Of a DNA stretch of 64,000 nucleotides, positions 1 through 10,557 are shown piece after piece. The notes under the pieces are model-generated. The model was not told where the DNA came from. It searched no databases and worked only from the letters and a program-made list of their open reading frames with translations. The position numbers were made by a program, and so were the translations under genes. The first letter of the stretch is position 1. Each line of letters begins with the position of its first letter. Source of the DNA: JBHJGM01 sp050331815 (GTDB taxonomy: Bacteria > Verrucomicrobiota > Verrucomicrobiia > Opitutales > JBHJGM01); NCBI GenBank assembly GCA_050331815.1, contig JBHJGM010000003.1, positions 1 through 64,000 on the forward strand, read 5' to 3'.

Positions 1-438
1 GACATCCAAATCGGTCTGCTTGATTCGGACGTGCCGAGTTCCATCACCTACTATAAAGTCCTGCCGCCTGATTTCGCCCAAAAGTTATGGGCGTTTACAG
101 ACATTCCAATTATAGGCTTTGACCAAGAAGAAAAAGCTCTGACAGGCATATGCAACTCAACTGAATCTGTGCCATCTCTGAAAGAATTTTCTATAGCCGC
201 ACCTCAAGAAAACTTAAGGTTAAGTTTCTATGTAGAAAGGGATTTTGGTGATAGTGGAAACCCAGTATTTTTCATAATTAATAATAATCTTACACTTTTA
301 TTTACTCAATTAAGTTCTTCTTCAGGGCCATTTATAACCGCTTTTATTGACGAGGTTAACGACTTAATGCTGGAACTTGGCGGAGGTTATACCCTTACCT
401 TTATAGATATAAGTTTATTTCCACTACGTACGCAATAA
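1..438 (+). CDS. Unknown protein, 5' end outside window
   Basis: The reading frame is open from the first base of the window to a TAA at 436-438, giving at least 145 residues, so the true start lies upstream; the GTG at 31 is only an internal option. I recognise no family. The visible part is a mixed polar and hydrophobic sequence with no transmembrane segment, lipobox or sorting motif. Base composition is strikingly AT-rich (many AAT, TTA and ATA codons) compared with the roughly 62% GC of the genes after 1.2 kb. It lies 11 bases before a PEP-CTERM gene on the same strand and may be co-transcribed with it. Its existence as coding sequence is likely from the long open frame; its function is unknown. 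Confidence 0.6.
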   Translation, partial: DIQIGLLDSDVPSSITYYKVLPPDFAQKLWAFTDIPIIGFDQEEKALTGICNSTESVPSLKEFSIAAPQENLRLSFYVERDFGDSGNPVFFIINNNLTLLFTQLSSSSGPFITAFIDEVNDLMLELGGGYTLTFIDISLFPLRTQ

Positions 439-449
439 AATTATTTAAT

Positions 450-1115
450 ATGAAAGCTCTTATTTTAATCTTCGTAAGCACAATCATGTTTGGCTTAAAT
501 TCGCTTTACGCACAAACAGTTTTCTTGAACGATGCTGAATTGACCGCTCACGGAGCTACAGGCGCATTTCCTTTTCCTTCAATAGATATCAAACTCGAAA
601 ATTCTATTCCATCTGGACAAGGCTTGCTGGCAATTTTTATCAACGTACTTGGAGAAGGAACTTTTGATTTTAACTTTGGAGCAATTGCAGAACCAAACAA
701 GTTCTACCTCGGCGAGGTTGGCCAGGTTTTCGACGTCGATTTTGTAAATTCGACACCCCCCTTTGCTTCGAACTTTGGGCCGCCGGATCCTAATACGGCG
801 GAGATTTTTTTCGAAGAAAACGAGACGATGATTTTTGCTTACTGGGATGACCGCTCACTGTTTGATGGTGATCCCTTCGAGCTTCGAGAAGTCGCAGATA
901 AAGGGGACCTGTTTGGCTGGCTAAGTCTAACCTTTGACGGCGACACGCTCATCCTCAACGAAAGCGTAACAGTGCAGGGACAGGGCGTCATCGTAGGCAC
1001 CGCCATTCCAGTCATACCTGAACCTGCCATTTTTGCGTTTGTTGTGTCGGTAGTCTCGCTTGGCTTTGTGGTGCTAAAGCAGAGGCTGCGGCCAAGTCAG
1101 GAGAAGTCGGCTTAG
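450..1115 (+). CDS. PEP-CTERM sorting-domain protein
   Basis: Exported protein of 221 residues. It starts with a Lys-Ala-Leu signal peptide (about residues 1-21, cleavage after LYA) and ends with the PEP-CTERM tripartite signal: PEP at residues 190-192, a hydrophobic helix, then a basic KQRLR tail. In this family the tail is recognised by an exosortase, which cleaves it and links the protein to the surface or extracellular matrix. The middle contains no domain I recognise. The 5' half is AT-rich and the 3' half approaches the GC content of the rest of the window. No good Shine-Dalgarno is visible before the ATG at 450. No exosortase gene is present in this window. Confidence 0.85.
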   Translation: MKALILIFVSTIMFGLNSLYAQTVFLNDAELTAHGATGAFPFPSIDIKLENSIPSGQGLLAIFINVLGEGTFDFNFGAIAEPNKFYLGEVGQVFDVDFVNSTPPFASNFGPPDPNTAEIFFEENETMIFAYWDDRSLFDGDPFELREVADKGDLFGWLSLTFDGDTLILNESVTVQGQGVIVGTAIPVIPEPAIFAFVVSVVSLGFVVLKQRLRPSQEKSA

Positions 1116-1210
1116 TCCATACCAGATGAACGCATTTCGGCTGGTGAGGTAGCCGGCTTAGTTGCCACCAGACGCTTGCGCTGGGCTGCGGGGTGAGGCA
1201 GCGTTTGTAC

Positions 1211-2593
1211 ATGTTTGACCCGGTTGCCTTCATATCTGAGTACGCGCGGTTTCCCTCCGTCTCTACCGATCCGGCTTACGCAGACGGTATGCGTGGGGCG
1301 CGCGAGTATGCGGCGGCGCAGTTGAGGGCGCTTGGCTTCGCGGTCGAAGAAATTGCCACGCCGCTGCACCCGGTTCTGCTGGCGACCTTCAACGCCAGCC
1401 GCACCGACCTGCCGCACCTCGTCTTCTACGGGCACTACGACGTGCAACCAGCCAACCCCGACAGCCCTGACGAGGACTGGACCCGTCCGCCTTTTGAGCC
1501 TTATGTCGACGGCGAACGGCTCTTCGCGCGCGGGGCCGCGGACAACAAAGGGCCGCAAGGCGTGCAGTTCGCCGCGCTGGCGCGGGTCCTCGCGGAGACG
1601 CCCGAGCTGCCGCTGCGGCTCACCTTTTTGATCGAGGGCGAGGAGGAAATGGGCAGCCCGAGCATGCCCGGCTTTCTCGAAAAGTACGCCGAGCGGCTAA
1701 TGGGAGACGCCATCCTGGTGTCCGACACCGGCAGCCCCTCGCCCGAGCAAATTGTCATCACCACCGCTTTGCGCGGCATCATCAGCTTGCAGGCGACGCT
1801 GATCGGCCCGCGCGTGGACCTGCACTCCGGGGTGCATGGTGGTGGGGTCTGCAACCCCCTGGCCGGGCTGGCTCGCCTGTGCGCCTCGCTGCACAACGAT
1901 GACGGCACCGTAAACGTGCCGGGCTTTTATGATGGTGTCTTGCCACCGGCCGAGTGGGAGCGAGCCGAACTCACGCGCTACCCAACCACGGAGGCTGCCT
2001 ACCGAGAATTTCTGGGCGTGGACGCGCTGCGCCGCGAGGGCGACTACGGCCCGCTTGAGTGCGTGCGTTTCCGCCCGACGCTGGAGTTCAATGGCATGGG
2101 TGGTGGCTATCAGGGCGAGGGTAGCAAGACCGTGTTGCCCAGTCGCGCCTTCGTGAAAATCACCTGCCGCACCGTGCCCAACCAGGACGTCTACGCCGTG
2201 CGCGAGGCGGTCGTCAAAGCCCTGCAGGACCGCGTCGAGCCGGGTTTTCGCATCGAGGTGAAACGTGGGGAGGGCGGCGATGCCTCGCTGGTCATCCCGC
2301 CGGGTCGTCCGAACACGCCTACGGACCAGTCACCGGTCGTGGCCCAAGCATTCGAAGCTGCCGATGCGGCGATCAAGGAGCACTTTGGCAGCGCGCCGCT
2401 GTATTTGCGCGAAGGCGGTAGCGTGCCAATCATTGGCCAGTTGAAAAAGGCTACCGGCATGGACAGCCTCATGATTGGGCTTTTTACCCCGGCGGACAAT
2501 TTGCACGCGCCCAACGAAAGCTTCCATCTGGGCATCATGCGCAATGCTATCGATACCTACGCAGCGATCCTGCGGAAGCTGGCTGCGGCGTGA
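1211..2593 (+). CDS. M20 family metallopeptidase (dipeptidase-like)
   Basis: Di-zinc exopeptidase of the M20/M25/M40 family, probably a cytoplasmic dipeptidase or related amidohydrolase. Metal ligands are readable in order: GHYDVQP (His75, Asp77), ARGAADNKG (bridging Asp near 111), EGEEEMGSP (catalytic Glu and ligand near 142-146), VSDTGSPS, and a C-terminal LHAPNES histidine. Length of 460 residues matches the family, including the inserted dimerisation domain. I chose the ATG at 1211 rather than the in-frame GTG at 1193 because MFDPVAFISEYARFPS resembles normal M20 starts. No signal peptide is visible. The gene stands alone, convergent with the lipoprotein gene downstream. Exact substrate cannot be told from sequence. 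Confidence 0.9.
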   Translation: MFDPVAFISEYARFPSVSTDPAYADGMRGAREYAAAQLRALGFAVEEIATPLHPVLLATFNASRTDLPHLVFYGHYDVQPANPDSPDEDWTRPPFEPYVDGERLFARGAADNKGPQGVQFAALARVLAETPELPLRLTFLIEGEEEMGSPSMPGFLEKYAERLMGDAILVSDTGSPSPEQIVITTALRGIISLQATLIGPRVDLHSGVHGGGVCNPLAGLARLCASLHNDDGTVNVPGFYDGVLPPAEWERAELTRYPTTEAAYREFLGVDALRREGDYGPLECVRFRPTLEFNGMGGGYQGEGSKTVLPSRAFVKITCRTVPNQDVYAVREAVVKALQDRVEPGFRIEVKRGEGGDASLVIPPGRPNTPTDQSPVVAQAFEAADAAIKEHFGSAPLYLREGGSVPIIGQLKKATGMDSLMIGLFTPADNLHAPNESFHLGIMRNAIDTYAAILRKLAAA

Positions 2594-2730
2594 GAAGGTC
2601 TGCCTTACGGTGCCGAACTAAGTTGCCGCAAAGAAGTACAATAACGCGCAAAGCCAGGATCTAATTTTACCCGTATGGCACGCGGGGCTCGTTGAGCGAA
2701 TTCTCAGGCTGCGACGCCTAGCGAGCAAGC

Positions 2731-3327
2731 TTACTGGACGGGCAGCAGGTCGACGCGGCGATCCTGGGCAGCGGTAGGCGAGCCCTTGGGGGCACCCTGC
2801 TGGGCTTCGATTTCACCCATGGCAAGTATCTCCACGCGTGCCGGATCCACCCCGAGTTGCGAGAGGTACTGCTTGACGCTGCTGGCGCGCCGATCGGAAA
2901 GCCCGATGTTGTACTCGGTCGTGCCATGCCAGTCGGTGTGGCCTTCCGCAACCAAGCGGATGCCGGGATTGCCGCGCAGGTAATCTACGATGGGCGAGAG
3001 CTTGTTACGCTCGGAGGGACCGACCGAAAAGTCGTTGAAATCAAAATACACGGAGGCGATGGGAGCCGGGCCATTGGTGGCACCCGGGCCGAAAGCGCCT
3101 GCCTGCAGAAACGCCGGATCGCGTTCGGGGGGGAGGTCGCCGCTGAAAACGTTGGTGTCGGAGACAAAGTCGGGCCGGTCTGCGCTGCCTCCGCCCAGTG
3201 CGCCGTCGGTAGGCGGCAGCGTATCGTCGGCAGCCACGGCAGGCTCGTCGCCTCCGCAGCCAGCAAGTATGAGTGAGGCTCCAAGAGCCAGAATCCACAC
3301 GTAAATGATCCCCAAGTCTTTGCGCAT
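2731..3327 (-). CDS. pal: OmpA/Pal-like peptidoglycan-associated lipoprotein
   Basis: Outer-membrane lipoprotein of 198 residues. A signal peptide ends in the lipobox LILAGC (Cys24), then comes a low-complexity Ala/Asp/Pro linker, then an OmpA-like peptidoglycan-binding domain from about residue 90 (SVYFDFNDFSVG, EGHTDWHGTTEYNIGLSDRRA, VEILAMGE). In the Tol-Pal system this domain binds peptidoglycan and links the outer membrane to the wall. No tolB, tolA or ybgF lies next to it here, so membership of a Tol complex is inferred from domain order and lipobox only; a generic OmpA-domain lipoprotein is the alternative. It is divergent from the chelatase-like gene, with about 80 bases between the two starts. 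Confidence 0.85.
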   Translation of the reverse strand: MRKDLGIIYVWILALGASLILAGCGGDEPAVAADDTLPPTDGALGGGSADRPDFVSDTNVFSGDLPPERDPAFLQAGAFGPGATNGPAPIASVYFDFNDFSVGPSERNKLSPIVDYLRGNPGIRLVAEGHTDWHGTTEYNIGLSDRRASSVKQYLSQLGVDPARVEILAMGEIEAQQGAPKGSPTAAQDRRVDLLPVQ

Positions 3328-3408
3328 ACCCTGTTTTAATCTTTATTAATGCTTCGCTTTTATCGACTGGCGCAAGAATTTTCACCACCTGCCGCGTTTG
3401 AATCCGCA

Positions 3409-4296
3409 ATGAGCGCAGACAATCCCCCCAACCATTCCACCATCCTACTGGTGGACAACGGCTCGATTCAGCCGGAGGCAACACTCGGGCTGCGTCGTGT
3501 CGCCAGGAGACTTTCCGAGCGGATTGGGCGCACCGTCGAGCCCGTCTCGTTGCTGCATTCGAGCAAATTGTCACCGGAAGATCTGGGAGGGCGCCCCGCG
3601 GAGATTTTGGAGCCGTTTTTGCGGGCTCGGGCGTCCGCGGGAGAGATGGATTTCACAGTCCTGCCACTGTTTTTCGGGCCCAGCCGGGCCTTGACCGAGT
3701 ACATTCCACAGCGTCTCGCCGCACTGCAGAAGACATTTCCGAATCTACGGGTCAACCTGGCGCAACCGCTCGCGGGTACCGACGTGCATGCACCCGATAA
3801 CCGACTGGTGACCGCGTTGGTGGCTGCAGTGGACGCTGTCGTGTCCAAACATGCCTTGCACTCGCCTCCGGTGGTGCTGGTGGATCACGGCAGCCCGATA
3901 GAGCCCCTGGCGCAATTGCGTAACGCCTTGGCGGCGCACATGGAGACCGCCTTGGGCCCGAAGGTGGTCGGGGTGCGCCCGTCCTCAATGGAGCGTCGCG
4001 AGGGACCCGAGTACGCGTTCAACGATCCGCTCCTCGAACATGTTTTAGCCTCACCTGAATTGCGTGAGCAAACCGTGGTGCTGGCCATGTTGTTTCTGAA
4101 TCCCGGGCGGCACGCGGGTCCAGGCGGCGACATCGATCAGATTGTGGCGGAGGTTCAAACGCAGCACTCGAAATTGCGCGTGGTACGTACAGGATTACTA
4201 GCCGAGGCGGACGCCCTGCTGCCCATCCTGGCCGATCGTCTGACCGAAGCAGAAACTGGTGCGGCGTGGTTGCATCCGCTGGAGAGCAGTGGCTGA
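3409..4296 (+). CDS. CbiX/SirB-like two-domain protein (sirohydrochlorin chelatase family)
   Basis: Protein of 295 residues with two CbiX-type half-domains in tandem. Family members insert cobalt or iron into sirohydrochlorin, using a His in a D-H-G-S motif and a second His in a GRHxxxDI motif. The C-terminal half keeps both (LVDHGSPIEP and FLNPGRHAGPGGDID). In the N-terminal half they are replaced (LVDNGSIQPE, PLFFGPSRALTEYIP), so only one metal site looks intact. Start is taken as the ATG at 3409, since upstream residues in the frame are unlike the family. uvrB begins 23 bases downstream on the same strand. No other cobalamin or siroheme synthesis genes are adjacent, so substrate is uncertain. 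Confidence 0.7.
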   Translation: MSADNPPNHSTILLVDNGSIQPEATLGLRRVARRLSERIGRTVEPVSLLHSSKLSPEDLGGRPAEILEPFLRARASAGEMDFTVLPLFFGPSRALTEYIPQRLAALQKTFPNLRVNLAQPLAGTDVHAPDNRLVTALVAAVDAVVSKHALHSPPVVLVDHGSPIEPLAQLRNALAAHMETALGPKVVGVRPSSMERREGPEYAFNDPLLEHVLASPELREQTVVLAMLFLNPGRHAGPGGDIDQIVAEVQTQHSKLRVVRTGLLAEADALLPILADRLTEAETGAAWLHPLESSG

Positions 4297-4319
4297 ATCT
4301 GCGGCGGAGCGAGAAATTT

Positions 4320-6371
<2,052 letters not shown>

Positions 6372-6388
6372 CAAAGTCCTTCTTGAGT

Positions 6389-6784
6389 TCAGCTTCCGGG
6401 GGCCTGCTTATTCCAGCGCAGGCGCTCCGGCAGAAAAAGCACAAAACTCTGCGTGACGAGCAGGGCGGTCAGGTAGAAAAAGGCGGCTTCTTCGACAGGT
6501 ACGCCAAGGAAGGTCCAGCCGAGATTTCGTGAGGGGCCCAGATTGGGGTTCCAGCCGGGCGCCTGCGGGTTGTCGAAAAACCAGACGCCCTGGCTGACGG
6601 CCACCACATCGGTGGCGCTGAGATAAGCACCCGCAATCAGAGGCACCCACAACACCGGCCGCCAGTTCCTCGCGAGCAGTTTTCCAAAACCCAGCCATTG
6701 CAGCGCGATGACCGGCACGATCCAGCCCAGCAGGTGAACCGCATAGTAAAGACGGCCCTCCAGCCAGGCGTGGTAAATGTCCAT
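6389..6784 (-). CDS. Lycopene cyclase domain protein, single copy
   Basis: Small integral membrane protein (131 residues) with about three hydrophobic helices and the GVPVEEAAFF motif that marks the lycopene cyclase domain (CrtYc/CrtYd type). Known cyclases of this class either fuse two such domains or pair two separate small proteins, and cyclise lycopene ends in carotenoid synthesis. Only one domain is encoded here and no phytoene synthase, desaturase or partner cyclase lies nearby, so it may work with a distant partner or have another role. Start is the ATG at 6784; an in-frame GTG at 6802 is also possible. It overlaps nothing and converges with uvrB. Confidence 0.75.
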   Translation of the reverse strand: MDIYHAWLEGRLYYAVHLLGWIVPVIALQWLGFGKLLARNWRPVLWVPLIAGAYLSATDVVAVSQGVWFFDNPQAPGWNPNLGPSRNLGWTFLGVPVEEAAFFYLTALLVTQSFVLFLPERLRWNKQAPGS

Positions 6785-6876
6785 GGTTGAAGGGCCGTCC
6801 ACTGGGGCTAGATAAGCCTCAGAATCCAGCGGTGTCAGTCAGTTTTGTTAAACGAAACGGACCTCGTGGAGCCGAC

Positions 6877-7113
6877 CTAGCGGGATTTGACGCGGCCTTT
6901 ACGGCCAGCGCTGTCGAAGGGTTCCGTAGGTTCGGCTGCCATGCCGCCCTGCTCGCGCGCGAGTTGTTCCAGGTAGGTCGAAATGAAATTCGACCGGTTA
7001 CGATTGTCTGTCGCGGCGATCTCATCGATTTTGTCGACAAGGGCCTCGGGCAGACTGATCGAGATCTGAGTCATTCCCGGCGCTCGGGCGTGTGACTTCT
7101 TCTTTTTAACCAT
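6877..7113 (-). CDS. Ribbon-helix-helix (CopG-type) DNA-binding protein
   Basis: Short protein of 78 residues with a basic KKKK leader, then a ribbon-helix-helix core: beta-strand TQISISLPEAL, helix DKIDEIAAT, turn NRNRSNF, helix ISTYLEQLAREQ. Such proteins bind DNA as dimers through the strand and often repress their own promoter or act as antitoxins. No toxin-like small gene is adjacent on either side, so an antitoxin role is not supported. The C-terminus is a polar tail ending GRKGRVKSR. Its start faces a roughly 500-base AT-rich non-coding stretch that probably carries its promoter and possibly its own operator. Confidence 0.8.
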   Translation of the reverse strand: MVKKKKSHARAPGMTQISISLPEALVDKIDEIAATDNRNRSNFISTYLEQLAREQGGMAAEPTEPFDSAGRKGRVKSR

Positions 7114-7617
7114 AGTTCACGTTTGTTGGGGTTCTAGGGTATCTCAACGCGATAAAGCAAAGAATTTTGTCAACTTATGCTAAAATTGTTTTCACAATCT
7201 AGGTTTGTATCTTATTCTAAGGAAGCGTTTTATCCAATCATCGGGTAACTAGGTGTAGCCGTCTTTCTTTTTGATTACATAATTTCAAACGTGTCTAAGT
7301 AACATTTTTTAACGATATCACAGTTTCATTACTTTTGCTCAGTCGATAACTGAGTCTACACGTACTTTGCAAAAGAACCGGATGCTATTTAGTTCGCTAT
7401 CAAGTGAACTATGTCTCGGCTGATTGGAAAAGGCTGTCTGCTTTGTTTCATGGCTGCACAATTCGTCCTACGGATTGCCGCGGGCGATAGGCAATTCTAC
7501 CTGAAGGCACTACGTTTATCAACGTTTGCAATGAACGCCGCGAAACTGCCCGGACGCCAGAAAAGCGCTCCCGCCCGAGCGGAAACACTCTTGAGGTGGG
7601 CGCGCCAACGCAGGCGA
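7114..7617. other. AT-rich non-coding stretch between RHH gene and sucD
   Basis: About 500 bases without a supportable gene, with clearly lower GC than its flanks from about 7140 to 7410. On the minus strand a TTGACA-like hexamer lies at 7168-7173, in the right direction for the RHH gene, but I see no good -10 element at normal spacing. Short inverted repeats are present: ATTG/CAAT around 7186-7199 and TAGTTC at 7390-7395 with GAACTA at 7406-7411. These could be operator half-sites for the adjacent RHH protein (inference). The open frame at 7411-7689 runs into the end of sucD and shows no family resemblance. The end next to sucD holds a terminator candidate listed separately. Confidence 0.5.
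7561..7581 (-). terminator. Possible rho-independent terminator after sucD
   Basis: On the minus strand, about 36 bases after the sucD stop, a GC-rich hairpin (CGCTC at 7581-7577 with GAGCG at 7570-7566, loop of six) is followed by a short T run at 7564-7561. The stem is only five pairs and the T tract is four bases, so it is a modest candidate. Its position at the end of the long uppS-to-sucD gene run fits a termination role. Confidence 0.45.
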
Positions 7618-8487
7618 CTACAGTTGCTCGAGCAGGGTGCGGCCGATTTCGGCCGGCGTTTCCGCAATCGCGGCACCGGCCTCGCGTAGGGCCTGTATCT
7701 TCGAATCGGCGGAGCCGGTACCTCCCGAGACGATGGCACCGGCGTGGCCCATACGACGCCCGGGCGGGGCGGTGGTACCGGCGATGAAGGCGGCAACAGG
7801 CTTTTTCACGTGCTCGCGAATGTAGGCAGCGGCGGCTTCCTCAGCGGAACCGCCAATTTCGCCGATCAGGATGATGCCCTCGGTGCCAGGGTCTTCATTG
7901 AGAAGCTTCAGCGCGTCAGTATGGCTGGTACCGTTGATGGGGTCGCCGCCGATACCGATGCAAGTGGATTGTCCTTTGCCGGCGGAGGTGATCTGCCAGA
8001 CCGCCTCGTACGTCAAAGTGCCCGAGCGTGAGATGATGCCGATGTTGCCAGGCTTGTGGATGTAGCCGGGCATGATGCCGATCTTGCACTGGTCGGGCGT
8101 GATGATACCGGGACAGTTTGGGCCGATCAGTCGGCTCGGACTGGTGGACAGACGTGCTTTGACCCGGGCCATGTCCATGACGGGGATGCCTTCGGTGATG
8201 CACACGATCAATTCGATGCCTGCCGCGGCTGCCTCGAGGATAGAGTCCGCGGCGAAGGCCGGCGGAACGAAAATCATGGTGGCGTTGGCGCCCTCTTTTT
8301 CGACCGCCTCGAACACGGTGTCAAAGACCGGCACAGTCTCCAGGGTCGTCTGGCCGCCCTTGCCGGGGGTGACGCCGGCGACAACCTGGGTGCCGTATTC
8401 CTTGCAAAGCTTGGCGTGCAGATTGCCGGAGTTGCCGGTGATACCCTGAACAACGAGGCGGGTGTTGCGGTCGACTAGAACACTCAT
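7618..8487 (-). CDS. sucD: Succinate-CoA ligase subunit alpha
   Basis: Alpha subunit (289 residues) of succinyl-CoA synthetase, which interconverts succinyl-CoA and succinate with formation of ATP or GTP in the TCA cycle. The N-terminal CoA-binding Rossmann fold is seen as VQGITGNSG and VTPGKGG. The phosphohistidine lies in RRMGHAGAIVSGG (His248), and GPNCPGII and IGEIGGSAEE are typical of the family. Length is standard. It follows sucC by 31 bases on the same strand, and the two must form the alpha-beta heterodimer or heterotetramer. The run ends here: no further gene follows downstream before a possible terminator. Confidence 0.97.
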   Translation of the reverse strand: MSVLVDRNTRLVVQGITGNSGNLHAKLCKEYGTQVVAGVTPGKGGQTTLETVPVFDTVFEAVEKEGANATMIFVPPAFAADSILEAAAAGIELIVCITEGIPVMDMARVKARLSTSPSRLIGPNCPGIITPDQCKIGIMPGYIHKPGNIGIISRSGTLTYEAVWQITSAGKGQSTCIGIGGDPINGTSHTDALKLLNEDPGTEGIILIGEIGGSAEEAAAAYIREHVKKPVAAFIAGTTAPPGRRMGHAGAIVSGGTGSADSKIQALREAGAAIAETPAEIGRTLLEQL

Positions 8488-8518
8488 GAAAAGCTAAACA
8501 GGGCTGGGGACGGTCAAC

Positions 8519-9712
8519 TCAGACGGCGGTTTGCACCATTTCGACGATCTTGCGGGCGGCTTCGTCCAGGGAACCGGCAGAGGTGATAGCGAGCCCGCTC
8601 TGGGCGAGGGCTTCGCGGCCCTGCTCGACGTTGGTCCCTTCGAGGCGAACGACCAGGGGGATTTCGATCTTCACGCTCTGGGCGGCGGCGATGATGCCCC
8701 GGGCAATGACGTCGCAGCGCATGATGCCCCCGAAAATGTTGACGAGAATTCCGCGCACGTTGGGATCGGTGAGGATGATTTTGAAAGCTGCGGTCACCTG
8801 TTCTTCGGTCGCGCCGCCGCCAACGTCCAGGAAGTTGGCCGGGTTGCCGCCGTGGTGCTTGATGATGTCCATCGTGGCCATGGCGAGGCCGGCACCGTTG
8901 ACCAGGCAGGCGATGTTGCCGTCCAGCGCAACGTAGCTGAGTCCGGCGTTGCCCGCTTCGACCTCCTTGGGGTCCTCCTCGTTGACGTCGCGCAGTTCGG
9001 CAATGTCCGGGTGCCGGAACAGACCGTTTTCATCAAAGTTGACCTTGGCGTCCAGTGCGACGATGTGGCCGGCCTCGTCGCGAATCAGCGGGTTGACCTC
9101 TAGAAGCGAGCAGTCGCATTCCACGAAAAGGCGGTAAAGGTTTTTCAGGAGCTTGGTGAGTTCCTTGGCGGCCGAGCCGGAAAGCTCCAGGGCCTTGGCC
9201 ACCCGCCGGCACTGATGCGCTTCCAATCCCGCCAGTGGATGTACGGGTAGCTTGATGATCTTTTCCGGCATTTTTTCAGAGACCTCCTCGATGTCGACGC
9301 CACCCTCGGTCGAGGCGATGATCAGCGGGCCCTTTGTTTCGCGGTCCATGAGCAGCGCCAGGTAGTACTCCTTGGCAATGGTGGAGGCCTCGGTCAGGTA
9401 AACGGTGTTGACCTGGCGGCCTTCGGGGCCGGTCTGGTGCGTGACGAGGACATTACCAAGCATGGCGCGCGCCGCCGCGGCAGCTTCTTCCACGGAACTG
9501 CAAACCTTGACCCCGCCTTTGTAGCCGTCCTTGAAGGTGCCCTTGCCGCGTCCGCCAGCGTGTATCTGCGATTTGACGACAATCCCAGCACCCGGAGCGA
9601 ATGAGGCCAGGGCGGCGTCGATTTCAGCCTCGGTGGTGGCCGGGACGCCTTTGGGCACCGGGATACCGAACTTTTCGAAAAGGGCCTTGGCCTGATACTC
9701 GTGGATGTTCAT
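8519..9712 (-). CDS. sucC: Succinate-CoA ligase subunit beta
   Basis: Beta subunit (397 residues) of succinyl-CoA synthetase. It begins MNIHEYQAKALFEKFGIPVP, the standard start of the family, followed by an ATP-grasp nucleotide-binding region (VKSQIHAGGRGKGTF, LLEVNPLI). The C-terminal CoA-ligase domain carries NIFGGIMRCDVIARG and the FLDVGGGA phosphate loop. Nucleotide preference (ADP or GDP) cannot be read with confidence. It lies between rph, 29 bases upstream, and sucD, 31 bases downstream, all on the minus strand, so translation and stoichiometry with sucD are probably coupled through a shared transcript. Confidence 0.97.
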   Translation of the reverse strand: MNIHEYQAKALFEKFGIPVPKGVPATTEAEIDAALASFAPGAGIVVKSQIHAGGRGKGTFKDGYKGGVKVCSSVEEAAAAARAMLGNVLVTHQTGPEGRQVNTVYLTEASTIAKEYYLALLMDRETKGPLIIASTEGGVDIEEVSEKMPEKIIKLPVHPLAGLEAHQCRRVAKALELSGSAAKELTKLLKNLYRLFVECDCSLLEVNPLIRDEAGHIVALDAKVNFDENGLFRHPDIAELRDVNEEDPKEVEAGNAGLSYVALDGNIACLVNGAGLAMATMDIIKHHGGNPANFLDVGGGATEEQVTAAFKIILTDPNVRGILVNIFGGIMRCDVIARGIIAAAQSVKIEIPLVVRLEGTNVEQGREALAQSGLAITSAGSLDEAARKIVEMVQTAV

Positions 9713-9741
9713 GAGCGCGTGGTCGAGGGGCGGGAGGGAAA

Positions 9742-10557
9742 CTAAGTGGTTGTGAGCGTTTGCTGCTGCAGGTCAAGAATTTGCCGGATGCCTTTCTTAG
9801 CCAGGTCCAGCAGCGCCTGCAAATCCTGGCTGGAAAAGGTGGCTTCCTCGCCAGAGGACTGAATTTCCACAAAACGGCCCGCGCCCGTCATGATGATGTT
9901 GGCGTCGACGGAGGCATCGCGGTCCTCGAGGTAGGCCAGGTCCAGCAGGGGCGTTTCCTCACAGATGCCCACGCTGATGGCGGCGACGGCATCGGCAAGG
10001 GGGTCGGCCTGAAGCTTGCCTTCTTCTAAGAGCTTGTTGATGGCCAGGCGCGCGGCGACCCAGGCCCCGGAGATGGCGGCGGTGCGGGTGCCCCCGTCGG
10101 CCTGCAACACGTCGCAATCGAGCCAGAGCGTGATGCCCGGCATTTTCGTGAGGTCGAAAACCGCACGCAGGCTGCGGCCAATCAGCCGCTGAATCTCGAC
10201 GCTGCGCCCGTCGAGTTTTCCCTTGGCGATGTCGCGTTTTTTGCGGTCCAGCGTAGAGTAGGGCAGCATCGAATACTCCGCCGTGACCCAGCCGCGCGGA
10301 TTTTGCTGGTCGAGCATCCAGCGTGGCACGTCGGTGTCGGCGGTGGCGGCGCAGATAACTCGGGTGTTGCCAAAACTGGCCAGCACCGAGCCGGTGGCGT
10401 GCGGGGCGAATCCAGGCTGGAAAGAGACAGGCCGGAGGGCGTCGTGGGCGCGTCCGTCGGGCCGGGTAAACGCACCGCTGGAGGCCGTGACGGCGGAGGT
10501 GTCTGGAGCGGAGTCGGACAAGGCGATGAAGGTTCGCCAGGCAGGGCTAGACTTCAA
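9742..10557 (-). CDS. rph: Ribonuclease PH
   Basis: Phosphorolytic 3'-5' exoribonuclease that trims tRNA 3' ends and helps degrade structured RNA. The family core is present: RPDGRAHDALRPVSF, GNTRVICAAT, GWVTAEYSMLPYST, EIQRLIGRSLRAV, LDCDVLQADGGTRTAAISGAW and the late LDLAYLEDRDASVDANII. The enzyme is usually about 240 residues and this frame gives 271, because it starts roughly 30 residues before the usual start of the domain. The only start codons available in that stretch are TTG (10557 and 12 codons later), so the N-terminus is uncertain. The 10557 start overlaps the ispG stop by 11 bases. Phosphate-binding arginines fall in the expected motifs. Confidence 0.93.
   Translation of the reverse strand: MKSSPAWRTFIALSDSAPDTSAVTASSGAFTRPDGRAHDALRPVSFQPGFAPHATGSVLASFGNTRVICAATADTDVPRWMLDQQNPRGWVTAEYSMLPYSTLDRKKRDIAKGKLDGRSVEIQRLIGRSLRAVFDLTKMPGITLWLDCDVLQADGGTRTAAISGAWVAARLAINKLLEEGKLQADPLADAVAAISVGICEETPLLDLAYLEDRDASVDANIIMTGAGRFVEIQSSGEEATFSSQDLQALLDLAKKGIRQILDLQQQTLTTT

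Noticed and set aside
6877..7113. Toxin-antitoxin module with the RHH protein as antitoxin
   Set aside because: No toxin-like ORF overlaps or adjoins it on either side.
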